A stretch of DNA of 10,025 nt from Actinomycetota bacterium (lineage in GTDB: Bacteria > Actinomycetota > Acidimicrobiia > Acidimicrobiales > Ilumatobacteraceae): the NCBI GenBank assembly GCA_005793785.1, contig SXPW01000067.1:1-10025 (forward strand), written 5' to 3'. The notes under the pieces were generated by a model. The model was not told the origin of the DNA. It did no database searches and worked only from the letters and a program-made list of their open reading frames with translations. Every line of letters starts with the position of its first letter. The stretch's first letter is position 1. Position numbers and translations under genes: made by a program. Positions 1 through 5,152 of this stretch are shown piece after piece.

Positions 1-145
1 CGAGTTGTTCGGCGGCCCGTAATGCTTGGACGCGTCCCGCTTCCGTCAAATTCGTATCGGCGCGCCCCTGCCACTTTCCAAGGACGTTCCACTCCGACTC
101 GCCATGGCGTACGACGATCGCAGATCCGGGCGGCAACGACCACAT
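1..145 (-). CDS. Histidine phosphatase (phosphoglycerate mutase-like), N-terminal part, cut by window edge
   Basis: Reading the minus strand from an ATG at 143-145 gives 48 open codons running off the left edge. Residues 10-16 read IVVRHGE, the catalytic RHG motif of the histidine phosphatase superfamily; this His takes the phosphate in family members. It is followed by SEWN and then WQGRADTNLTEAGRVQA (residues 25-41), which fits the family's usual G-x-x-D-x-x-L-T-x-x-G-x-x-Q-A pattern. That pattern resembles broad-specificity phosphatases (PhoE, CobC, GpgP types) more than glycolytic cofactor-dependent mutase, whose equivalent segment is FTGWVDVGL-like, but the substrate cannot be told from 48 residues. 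No Shine-Dalgarno sequence precedes the ATG; a TACCCT hexamer lies 12 nt upstream. It is divergent from the MoaD-RsiG gene. Being incomplete, it could be a single-domain enzyme or part of a fusion. Confidence 0.85.
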   Translation of the reverse strand, partial: MWSLPPGSAIVVRHGESEWNVLGKWQGRADTNLTEAGRVQALRAAEQL

Positions 146-157
146 GTTCAGAACGAG

Positions 158-163
158 AGGGTA
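158..163 (-). promoter_or_regulatory. Putative -10 box of the histidine phosphatase gene
   Basis: The minus strand reads TACCCT, matching the TANNNT actinobacterial -10 pattern, with 12 nt between it and the ATG at 145. No convincing -35 is visible. The same hexamer precedes rex at 7456-7461. The -10 box of the divergent gene is 10 bp away. Confidence 0.35.
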
Positions 164-173
164 GTGGTTTCAG

Positions 174-179
174 TACGCT
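174..179 (+). promoter_or_regulatory. Putative -10 box for a leaderless MoaD-RsiG transcript
   Basis: TACGCT is separated from the GTG start at 186 by 6 nt, so transcription would begin at or next to the start codon. There is no Shine-Dalgarno sequence between them and no clear -35. It lies 10 bp from the opposing -10 box, so the two promoters would overlap. Confidence 0.45.
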
Positions 180-185
180 GACCTC

Positions 186-914
186 GTGGCGCGATTGCTT
201 CTTTTCGCCTCCGCTCGCGAGGCTGCAGGTCGCTCGCGTGAGTCGATTGCGGGAAACACCGTCGAAGAGGTCCTTCGCGCTGCGTGTCAAAGGTTCGGAC
301 CACCGTTTGCCGCGGTGTTGACTTCGTGCACGGTGTGGTTGAACGGGGAGGAGTGCGCACACGACGCACTGGTAACCGATAGCGACGAGGTTGCAGTACT
401 CCCGCCCGTATCGGGTGGCGCCGATGACATCTCCGATCTCAGCATGGACGAATTGCGGGCGCGCCGCAACGAGCTGCAGGCTCAAGAGGACGCGGTGTCC
501 TTCGTTCGTCGCATGGCGCAGGGTCGACTCGATATCGCACGTGACGAGCAGCGTCGTCGAACGAGCGGTGAGTCGGCATCCTCCGACATCACTGGCGGAA
601 TCACCCGGGTGTTCTCCACCGAACGCGGCTCCGGTTCGAATCGACCACCGCGAGACACTCTGGTGGCGGCCGATCATCAGCTGGTGACCGAACTCGAGGA
701 ACTTTGCGTCGAGAGCGGATTCGGGAGTCTTCGAGATCTCGACGATGCAGAACTCGAGTCGTGCTGTCAACGCATCGCCGAATTCGAACGCCGCGTATCG
801 GGTCAGCGCAGGGACTTGTTCGCCCGCATCGACGAACTGTCCAGTGAACTCGTGAGGCGATATCGCGAGGGATCGAGCAACGTCGATACGTTGCTCGACG
901 AGAAACGTCGATAA
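186..914 (+). CDS. MoaD/ThiS ubiquitin-like domain fused to RsiG-type c-di-GMP-binding anti-sigma domain
   Basis: This is a 242-residue protein with two recognisable parts. Residues 1-78 look like a complete MoaD sulfur carrier: MARLLLFASAREAAG at the N-terminus, VWLNGEE near 50-56, and DEVAVLPPVSGG ending at Gly77-Gly78, where free MoaD stops. The chain instead continues into DLSMDELRARRNELQ (84-98) and a helix with E101, S105, R108, Q112 and D116. This exactly fits E(X)3S(X)2R(X)3Q(X)3D, the c-di-GMP signature of Streptomyces RsiG, the anti-sigma factor for WhiG. After a low-complexity linker (about 123-160), a second helix has E201, S205, R208, F212 and D216, so Gln is replaced by Phe. The end, RRYREGSSNVDTLL, is also RsiG-like. 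The GTG start is chosen because it begins the MoaD fold and sits 6 nt after a -10 box. The next gene starts 2 nt downstream. Whether the Gly-Gly is ever exposed is unknown. Confidence 0.85.
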   Translation: MARLLLFASAREAAGRSRESIAGNTVEEVLRAACQRFGPPFAAVLTSCTVWLNGEECAHDALVTDSDEVAVLPPVSGGADDISDLSMDELRARRNELQAQEDAVSFVRRMAQGRLDIARDEQRRRTSGESASSDITGGITRVFSTERGSGSNRPPRDTLVAADHQLVTELEELCVESGFGSLRDLDDAELESCCQRIAEFERRVSGQRRDLFARIDELSSELVRRYREGSSNVDTLLDEKRR

Positions 915-916
915 CA

Positions 917-1267
917 GTGCCGCCGCGGAAGCGTCCCGACCTCGGCGAATTCATCCGCCAGCAGCGCGAGATTGCCCAACAGTCGATTCGCGATCTTGCC
1001 AAACGCGCGGGAGTATCGAATCCCTACCTGTCGCAAATCGAGCGCGGACTGCGGAAACCGTCAGCCGACATCCTCCAACAAATCGCCCGAGCTCTGGAGA
1101 TCTCCGCCGAAACGCTCTATGAGCGGGCGGGGATGCTCGACCCAAAGGAGGCTCAGGGCAACGCCGTGGTGGACGCAATCGCCACCGACGGGCGTCTGAG
1201 CGACGACCAGAAGCAGGCGATGCTGGCGATCTACCGCAGTTTCGTGGCGGGTGACACGACGAACTAA
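917..1267 (+). CDS. XRE-family helix-turn-helix regulator (Rv0474-like)
   Basis: A 116-residue DNA-binding protein. Residues 9-66 form a Cro/C1-type HTH: LGEFIRQQREIAQQS (helix 1), IRDLAKRAGVS (helix 2), NPYLSQIERGLRKPS (recognition helix and turn), ADILQQIARALEIS (helices 4-5). The block GVSNPYLSQIERGLRKPSAD is typical of a conserved actinobacterial family that includes M. tuberculosis Rv0474. The C-terminal part (70-116: MLDPKEAQ, LSDDQKQAMLAIYRSF) is a short helical tail, with no ligand-binding domain visible. The GTG start lies 2 nt after the stop of the MoaD-RsiG gene, so the pair is probably cotranscribed and translationally coupled. The targets are unknown; control of its own operon or of the neighbouring mshA operon is possible but only inferred. 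Confidence 0.9.
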   Translation: MPPRKRPDLGEFIRQQREIAQQSIRDLAKRAGVSNPYLSQIERGLRKPSADILQQIARALEISAETLYERAGMLDPKEAQGNAVVDAIATDGRLSDDQKQAMLAIYRSFVAGDTTN

Positions 1268-1300
1268 CGGTCGGCTGGCAACCGCAGAGGATCATCCAGA

Positions 1301-1306
1301 TAGGTT
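1301..1306 (+). promoter_or_regulatory. Putative -10 box of the mshA-ybjN-proC operon
   Basis: TAGGTT lies 9 nt before the mshA ATG at 1316, giving a predicted leader of only about 2-3 nt. No Shine-Dalgarno sequence precedes the ATG. A -35 element is not evident. The gap after the XRE gene stop is 48 bp with no terminator hairpin seen, so read-through from upstream is also possible. Confidence 0.35.
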
Positions 1307-1315
1307 CGTAAGTCC

Positions 1316-2542
1316 ATGGCTGCAACCCCTGCGCAGCGCGTTGCCGTGCTTTCCCTGCATACCTCGCCACTGGCCCAACCAGGTGTCGGTGACGGCGGTG
1401 GCATGAACGTGTACGTTCGCGAACTCACGTCGTCGCTCGCCCGACTCGGGGTCGATTGCACCACCTATACGCGTGCCTGGAAGACGGGATTGCCCGACGT
1501 TGTGGAAATCGAACCAGGTCACCGACTCGTCCACGTACGCGCCGGCGACGTGGACTTGCCCAAGGAGAAGTTGGTGGAGGTCATTCCGGAATTCACCGAC
1601 ACCGTGAGTCATCTCCTACGAACTCGAACTCCAGCCGACGTGATTCATGCCAATTATTGGCTCTCGGGAATGTCTGGACACCTGTTGAAGCACGATTTGA
1701 ATCTGCCACTCGTGACGACGTTCCACACGCTTGCGCGAGTCAAGACGCTGCACGGCGACACCGAATCCGCCGAGAGGGAAAAAATCGAGTCGTCGATCAT
1801 CGGATGTAGCGATGCCATCTTCGTCTCGTGCGAACAGGAACGACAGCAGTTCCGTGAGTTGTACGGAACCTCGCCGGGAACCGTCGAAGTCATAACCCCT
1901 GGCGTCGAGCGGGCATACTTCTCGCCGGGCAGTCGCGCGGGTGCGCGCAGTGCTCTGGGATTGGGCGCACATCCGGTCCTGTTGTTCGTTGGCCGAATCC
2001 AGCCGCTCAAGGGTCTCGACGTTGCAATCGAAACGTTGGCCGCCTTGCCGCACGAGGATGCACTGCTTCTCGTCGTCGGTGGTGCAAGCGGTGTGGACGG
2101 CAATCGGGAGTATGCGCGAATCGTGGCTCTCGCCGAACGTCTCGGCGTGGCGAACCGGGTGAAATTCGTCGAACCCCAGCCCCACCATCTGCTCTCCACC
2201 TATTATCGCGCTGCGGATGTCGTCCTCGTACCTTCTCGTAGCGAGAGTTTCGGTCTCGTGGCACTCGAGGCTTCGGCCTGCGGAACCCCCGTTGTGGCTA
2301 CCGCGGTCGGTGGACTGCTGTCGCTGATCGACGACGGCGTCAATGGATTCCTGGTGCCGGAACGCGACGCCACACTTTTCGCCCGTCGCGTGATGCAGGT
2401 GTTAAATGACCCGCATTTGGCCAATCGACTCAGCGCTCAGGCGGTGGCCCGCAGTCGGCGATATTCGTGGCAGCAGGCCGCCATGCGAATGCGCAGAGTG
2501 GTAGCTGAATTCGCCGCGCGCGATTTGGTTTCGTGCAACTGA
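1316..2542 (+). CDS. mshA: D-inositol-3-phosphate glycosyltransferase MshA (mycothiol biosynthesis)
   Basis: A 408-residue GT4-family (GT-B fold) glycosyltransferase. MshA transfers GlcNAc from UDP-GlcNAc to 1L-inositol 1-phosphate, the first committed step of mycothiol synthesis in the cytoplasm. The N-terminal VAVLSLHTSPLAQPGVGDGG (residues 9-28) followed by GMNVYV is near-diagnostic for MshA. HANYWLSG (111-118) is the acceptor-side motif, FVGRIQPLKG (224-233) opens the nucleotide-sugar domain, and the E310-x7-E318 motif lies in SRSESFGLVALEASACGTP. The length fits the usual 400-450. As in mycobacteria and Streptomyces, it is followed directly by a YbjN-type gene, which strengthens the call over other GT4 enzymes. 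The other mycothiol genes (mshB, mshC, mshD, mca) are not in the window, so production of mycothiol itself is inferred. Confidence 0.92.
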   Translation: MAATPAQRVAVLSLHTSPLAQPGVGDGGGMNVYVRELTSSLARLGVDCTTYTRAWKTGLPDVVEIEPGHRLVHVRAGDVDLPKEKLVEVIPEFTDTVSHLLRTRTPADVIHANYWLSGMSGHLLKHDLNLPLVTTFHTLARVKTLHGDTESAEREKIESSIIGCSDAIFVSCEQERQQFRELYGTSPGTVEVITPGVERAYFSPGSRAGARSALGLGAHPVLLFVGRIQPLKGLDVAIETLAALPHEDALLLVVGGASGVDGNREYARIVALAERLGVANRVKFVEPQPHHLLSTYYRAADVVLVPSRSESFGLVALEASACGTPVVATAVGGLLSLIDDGVNGFLVPERDATLFARRVMQVLNDPHLANRLSAQAVARSRRYSWQQAAMRMRRVVAEFAARDLVSCN

Positions 2543-2563
2543 CGTATTCGTGACGCACACGAG

Positions 2564-3031
2564 ATGAGCGATCTCTTCGACGAGAGCCAGCGGGCAACAC
2601 TGGAGCGCCGCATCGACGAATGGCTCGGCACCGTACATCGAGCCCACCCCAACACGGTTGCGGCGGAGCGGGCCATGAACGAGAACGACCGTTGGATGGT
2701 GCGACTCCACGGCGAAGCCAAGGAGTTCACCACCATCTGGTTGCGCCTCGGACAACGCACGCTGCGGTACGAAACCTATGTGATGCCGTTCCCCGAAGAA
2801 CACGTGCCCGAGGTCTTTGAATTGCTCCTGCGTCGCAACGAGCGACTCGTTGGTGCGCACTATGCGCTCGGTGCAGAGAACGCGGTGTACCTCACGGGTG
2901 AATTGGTGCTCGCGGCGCTCGACGAACTCGAACTCGATCGCATCATCGGAACGTTGTACGCCACCGTCGAATCCCATTTCGAGGAACTCGTCCACCTCGG
3001 ATTTGCGCGTCGATTCCAGGCAAGTCAGTAG
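2564..3031 (+). CDS. YbjN-domain protein (Rv0487-like), companion of mshA
   Basis: A 155-residue cytoplasmic protein with the YbjN / type III secretion chaperone-like fold. Recognisable blocks are WMVRLHGEAKEFTTIWLRLG (44-63), QRTLRYETYVMPFPE (64-78), ELLLRRNERLVGAHYALG (86-103), NAVYLTGEL (106-114) and LDRIIGTLYATVESHFEEL (124-142). These match the actinobacterial family that typically sits next to mshA. The biochemical role of the family is not established; the fold suggests a chaperone-like or peptide-binding role, but this is unproven. The gene begins 21 nt after mshA with only a weak purine-rich stretch upstream, and proC begins 25 nt after its stop, so the three genes look like one operon. 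Confidence 0.88.
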   Translation: MSDLFDESQRATLERRIDEWLGTVHRAHPNTVAAERAMNENDRWMVRLHGEAKEFTTIWLRLGQRTLRYETYVMPFPEEHVPEVFELLLRRNERLVGAHYALGAENAVYLTGELVLAALDELELDRIIGTLYATVESHFEELVHLGFARRFQASQ

Positions 3032-3056
3032 CCTTCGCGTGGTGAGTGAATCGCCG

Positions 3057-3839
3057 ATGTTGGTGATCATCGGCGGCGGCAACATGGGGACGGCCCTCGT
3101 CCAGGGAGTTTTGCGGTCCGGTCACGAGCCGACGACGATCACGATCGTCGAGGTGAACCAAGAACGTCGACGCGAGTTGTCCCGGATGTTCGCCAAGGTT
3201 GTCGTCGTCGATTCCATACCGAACTGTCGGGATGTCGTGGTGGCCGTGAAACCCCACGACGCAGCCCAGGTGTGCGCGGATGCCGCCGCCCGAGGCGCGA
3301 AGCGACTCATCTCCATTGCCGCCGGAGTGAGGATCGCCACCTTGCAGAAGGCGAGTGGGGACACGGTGCGGGTCGTGCGAGCCATGCCGAACACCGCCGC
3401 CCTCGTCGGACTCGCGGCGACCGCCATGGCAGTCGCACCGTCGTGCGACGGAGCCGATCGCGCCTGGGCGCGGGGTTTGTTGGAAGCAATCGGATTGGTC
3501 GTCGAGCTGGACGAGTCGAGGCTCGACGCATTCACGGGGCTGGTGGGCTCCGGCCCGGCCTACGTGTTCTATTTGGCCGAGGCGCTTCGCGAGGCCGCGG
3601 TTGTTCAGGGTTTCGACGCCGAGACGAGTGCAACATTGGTGGCACAAGTGCTTGCGGGATCGGCGGCGCTGCTCCAGCGTGAGCCTCATGGCGCCGAACA
3701 ACTTCGGCAACGAGTTACCTCACCGAATGGAACCACCGCCGCAGGCGTTGCGGCGTTGGATGTGGGACGTGTGCGTGAGGCAGTCGTGGCAGCGGTTCGT
3801 GCAGCGACCTTGCGCAGCAAGGAACTCGGCAACGAGTAG
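3057..3839 (+). CDS. proC: Pyrroline-5-carboxylate reductase ProC
   Basis: A 260-residue enzyme that reduces 1-pyrroline-5-carboxylate to L-proline with NAD(P)H, the last step of proline synthesis. The N-terminal Rossmann motif is MLVIIGGGNMG (1-11). AVKPHDA (63-69) and RAMPNTAALVG (108-118) are standard ProC blocks, and AFTGLVGSGPAYVFYLAEAL (158-177) plus RQRVTSPNGTTAAGVAAL (217-234) give the dimerisation domain and the ProC signature. The length is near the family norm of 260-280. I chose ATG 3057 because it aligns with the usual ProC N-terminus and has a GGTGAG about 10 nt upstream. In-frame GTG codons at 3042 and 3039 would add 5 or 6 residues and cannot be excluded. It is the last gene of the mshA unit. 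Confidence 0.93.
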   Translation: MLVIIGGGNMGTALVQGVLRSGHEPTTITIVEVNQERRRELSRMFAKVVVVDSIPNCRDVVVAVKPHDAAQVCADAAARGAKRLISIAAGVRIATLQKASGDTVRVVRAMPNTAALVGLAATAMAVAPSCDGADRAWARGLLEAIGLVVELDESRLDAFTGLVGSGPAYVFYLAEALREAAVVQGFDAETSATLVAQVLAGSAALLQREPHGAEQLRQRVTSPNGTTAAGVAALDVGRVREAVVAAVRAATLRSKELGNE

Positions 3840-3962
3840 CACGACGACGAACATCATCGCGAGTCACATTCGTGCCGCTTAGCGCTGTTTCGTCAGGATA
3901 GCAACCTGCACGAGAGAGTTTGGTGCATGGCTCCGGCTCCGGAAATTTTTCGTTCTGGGGAG
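3840..3962. other. Intergenic stretch after proC with no recognised gene
   Basis: No reading frame here resembles a protein, and no convincing terminator follows proC. The GGCTCCGGCTCCGG run at about 3929-3942 is a short direct repeat followed by A/T-rich bases, but it does not form a strong hairpin. Transcription of the proC operon may run on to the terminator at 4058-4100. Confidence 0.5.
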
Positions 3963-3990
3963 TTGTAAATTCTCGAACACTGCGTAAGGT
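3963..3990 (+). promoter_or_regulatory. Putative promoter of the non-coding RNA or leader
   Basis: TTGTAA at 3963-3968, a 16-bp spacer and TAAGGT at 3985-3990 make the best -35/-10 pair in the window. The predicted start is about 3997. TAGGAC right after it (3991-3996) is a weaker alternative -10. Confidence 0.5.
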
Positions 3991-3996
3991 AGGACT

Positions 3997-4100
3997 TCAA
4001 CAGATCACCGGTCGGCTTGCCGTTCCGGGAGTCGCGCCCGCAAGGGTCGCGCCGTATGGGTCGGTGCCGTCGGGGGGTTGGCACCGACCCTTACGTTTTT
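3997..4100 (+). ncRNA. Candidate small RNA or attenuated 5' leader, about 100 nt
   Basis: The segment is bounded by a plausible promoter (-10 at 3985-3990) and a strong intrinsic terminator (4058-4100) and has no credible coding frame. Inside it, 4033-4039 pairs with 4044-4051 around a GCAA tetraloop (4040-4043, GNRA type) with one bulged T at 4047, a compact 7-bp hairpin typical of structured RNAs. It lies upstream of the SAM hydrolase gene in the same direction. It is therefore either a free-standing sRNA or a leader whose terminator regulates that gene. I compared it from memory with SAM-I, SAM-IV, SAH, cobalamin and c-di-GMP riboswitches and recognise none of them. The start position is inferred from the promoter, and the existence of the RNA is a prediction. 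Confidence 0.35.
4058..4100 (+). terminator. Strong rho-independent terminator
   Basis: GGGTCGGTGCC at 4058-4068 is a perfect 11-bp inverted repeat of GGCACCGACCC at 4080-4090. The 11-nt loop contains six consecutive G, and TTACGTTTTT follows at 4091-4100. The T-tract is on the plus side, so it acts on plus-strand transcription. It could end the proC operon, the candidate sRNA, or attenuate the SAM hydrolase gene. Confidence 0.8.
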
Positions 4101-4117
4101 CTGGTCGGGTGCTTTCG

Positions 4118-4133
4118 ACGAGCACACGCTCGT
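4118..4133 (+). repeat. Short perfect inverted repeat before the SAM hydrolase start
   Basis: ACGAGC (4118-4123) and GCTCGT (4128-4133) flank ACAC, a perfect 6-bp hairpin or dyad. Its last T is the first base of TAGCGT (4133-4138), a candidate -10 box. It may be an operator half of that promoter, or an mRNA hairpin if transcription comes from 3997. Repeats this short also arise by chance. Confidence 0.35.
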
Positions 4134-4138
4134 AGCGT
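4133..4138 (+). promoter_or_regulatory. Possible -10 box of the SAM hydrolase gene
   Basis: TAGCGT is separated by 10 nt from GTG 4149, similar to other starts in this window. If real, the gene has its own near-leaderless promoter and the upstream terminator belongs to a separate RNA. No clear -35 is present. Confidence 0.25.
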
Positions 4139-4148
4139 GACCGCCACG

Positions 4149-5027
4149 GTGACTGCACAGCGATACGACACCATTTCGTTTCTTTCCGACTACGGCACCC
4201 GTGATGAGTTCGTCGGCATCGTCAAATGTGTCATCGCCGACATCGCACCACAGGCGCGGGTCATCGACCTCACGCACGAGGTACCCCCGTTTGACGTTCG
4301 TGCCGGATCGCTGGCGCTTGCCCGGTGCATCTCGTACGTGCCGACGGGCATCGTGCTCGCCGTGGTGGATCCAGGCGTTGGGACGGAGCGTCGCGGCGTG
4401 GCCATTTCCGTCGGCGGCGGTCGTGGAATTTTGATTGGTCCGGACAACGGGCTCCTGTCGATGGGTACGGCCCTTGCTGGTGGTGCCGAATCCGCGGTCG
4501 TGCTCAACAATCCCGAGTTTCAGTTGGCAGCACCCGGAGCAACGTTCGCCGGACGGGACGTCTTCGCGCCCGCCGCGGCACATCTGTGCAACGGAGTTCC
4601 GTTGAGCGAACTTGGAGACCCCGTCGATCCGAACCTGCTCCTCCCGGGTGTGGTGCCGTTGTCCCGAGTGGAGCATGATGGCGTGGTAGCCGAGATCACG
4701 TGGGTTGACCGGTTCGGAAACTGTCAACTCAACGTCGGTCCCGAGGAAGTTGCCTCGTTCGGGTCGGTGCTGAGCGTTGCTTGGAACACGGCGATGGGGG
4801 AGCGCTCAACGCGAAGCGCGACCGTCGTCGGAAACTTCTCGGCAATCGGCGGTGGTGTCGGATTGGTCGTCGACTCCTTCGGCATGCTCGCGATCGCCGT
4901 CGATCGTGGCTCGGCGGCCGAGCAGCTCTCGATCGGAGTGGGTGACGCAGTCACGCTGTCGGCGCTCAGCGACGAATCAGTGTTGACCACGAACGTGCAA
5001 CTTCGTCGCGGACCGAGCAGCACGTGA
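4149..5027 (+). CDS. S-adenosyl-L-methionine hydrolase (adenosine-forming), DUF62/SAM hydroxide adenosyltransferase family
   Basis: A 292-residue protein of the fluorinase/chlorinase superfamily. The housekeeping members hydrolyse SAM to adenosine and methionine. The N-terminal ISFLSDYGTRDEFVG (9-23) is the family's first SAM-binding block. DLTHEVPPFDV (40-50), VVDPGVGTERR (72-82), IGPDNGLLS (96-104), AGRDVFAPAAAHL (134-146) and WVDRFGNCQLN (185-195) follow in order. The Asp-Arg-His set that marks hydrolases is present as D74, R81 and H145, with the Asp-Arg spacing of seven expected. This argues for water rather than halide as nucleophile. The start is uncertain: GTG 4149 or the in-frame GTG 4137, neither with a Shine-Dalgarno sequence. 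It stands alone on its strand before a tiny membrane ORF and an acyl-CoA synthetase. Its role in SAM balance here is not clear from context. Confidence 0.9.
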   Translation: MTAQRYDTISFLSDYGTRDEFVGIVKCVIADIAPQARVIDLTHEVPPFDVRAGSLALARCISYVPTGIVLAVVDPGVGTERRGVAISVGGGRGILIGPDNGLLSMGTALAGGAESAVVLNNPEFQLAAPGATFAGRDVFAPAAAHLCNGVPLSELGDPVDPNLLLPGVVPLSRVEHDGVVAEITWVDRFGNCQLNVGPEEVASFGSVLSVAWNTAMGERSTRSATVVGNFSAIGGGVGLVVDSFGMLAIAVDRGSAAEQLSIGVGDAVTLSALSDESVLTTNVQLRRGPSST

Positions 5028-5038
5028 CTCGGTCTCGG

Positions 5039-5044
5039 TAAGGT
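5039..5044 (+). promoter_or_regulatory. Putative -10 box for the small membrane ORF and acyl-CoA synthetase
   Basis: TAAGGT, identical to the -10 at 3985-3990, lies 7 nt before GTG 5052. This would make a leaderless transcript starting at the small ORF. No good -35 is seen; it overlaps the region just after the SAM hydrolase stop. Confidence 0.35.
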
Positions 5045-5051
5045 TGTCGCC

Positions 5052-5135
5052 GTGCGTCCCGCCACCACGTTGGCTCTCGGCCTCTTGCTTGCGGCAATAT
5101 TTGCCGCCGGACTCGTCTCCATCCTGATGAGTTGA
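5052..5135 (+). CDS. Small single-span membrane protein, 27 residues
   Basis: A GTG-initiated ORF of 28 codons ends at TGA 5133-5135. It encodes MRPATT, then an uninterrupted hydrophobic stretch rich in Leu, Ala and Ile (about residues 6-25), then a final MS. The single Arg at position 2 followed by a membrane-length hydrophobic helix is typical of bacterial small membrane proteins. The -10-like TAAGGT 7 nt before the start and the position 17 nt ahead of the acyl-CoA synthetase ATG suggest it is translated at the head of that unit. I do not recognise a family. It fills the gap between two genes that would otherwise be unexplained. A chance ORF remains possible, but the membrane-like composition in the right frame and place makes it worth annotating. 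Confidence 0.5.
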   Translation: MRPATTLALGLLLAAIFAAGLVSILMS

Positions 5136-5152
5136 AGAGCGGGACGATTGCA

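Noticed and set aside
186..914. Two separate genes, moaD and rsiG, joined by a frameshift or missed stop
   Set aside because: Both parts are in the same frame with no stop between. An ATGA at 424-427 looks like a coupling site, but its ATG and TGA are each in frames other than the shared one, and the only in-frame ATG (444-446) would cut off the conserved DLS of the RsiG part. A two-gene reading needs more than one indel.
2402..3710. Long minus-strand ORFs (227 and 255 residues) over ybjN and proC
   Set aside because: They are antisense shadows of two clearly recognised genes in a GC-rich genome; their translations are rich in His and Arg and match no family.
3963..3979. Second Rex-like operator (TTGTAAATTCTCGAACA)
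   Set aside because: Only the first half-site resembles TTGTG; the second half does not fit CACAA at the required spacing. It is better read as a -35 region.
4058..4090. 6C RNA on the minus strand (loop reads CCCCCC)
   Set aside because: 6C RNAs have two C-rich hairpin loops; only one is present here, and the T-tract of the terminator is on the plus strand.
3997..4100. A known SAM, SAH, cobalamin or c-di-GMP riboswitch
   Set aside because: I could not find the conserved core sequences of any of these classes, so the RNA is reported only as an unclassified candidate.
3920..4135. Plus-strand 71-residue ORF between proC and the SAM hydrolase
   Set aside because: It runs through the promoter, hairpins and terminator, has arbitrary composition and resembles no protein.
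4005..4727. Minus-strand 240-residue ORF over the SAM hydrolase and terminator
   Set aside because: It is antisense to a well-matched enzyme gene and crosses the terminator hairpin.
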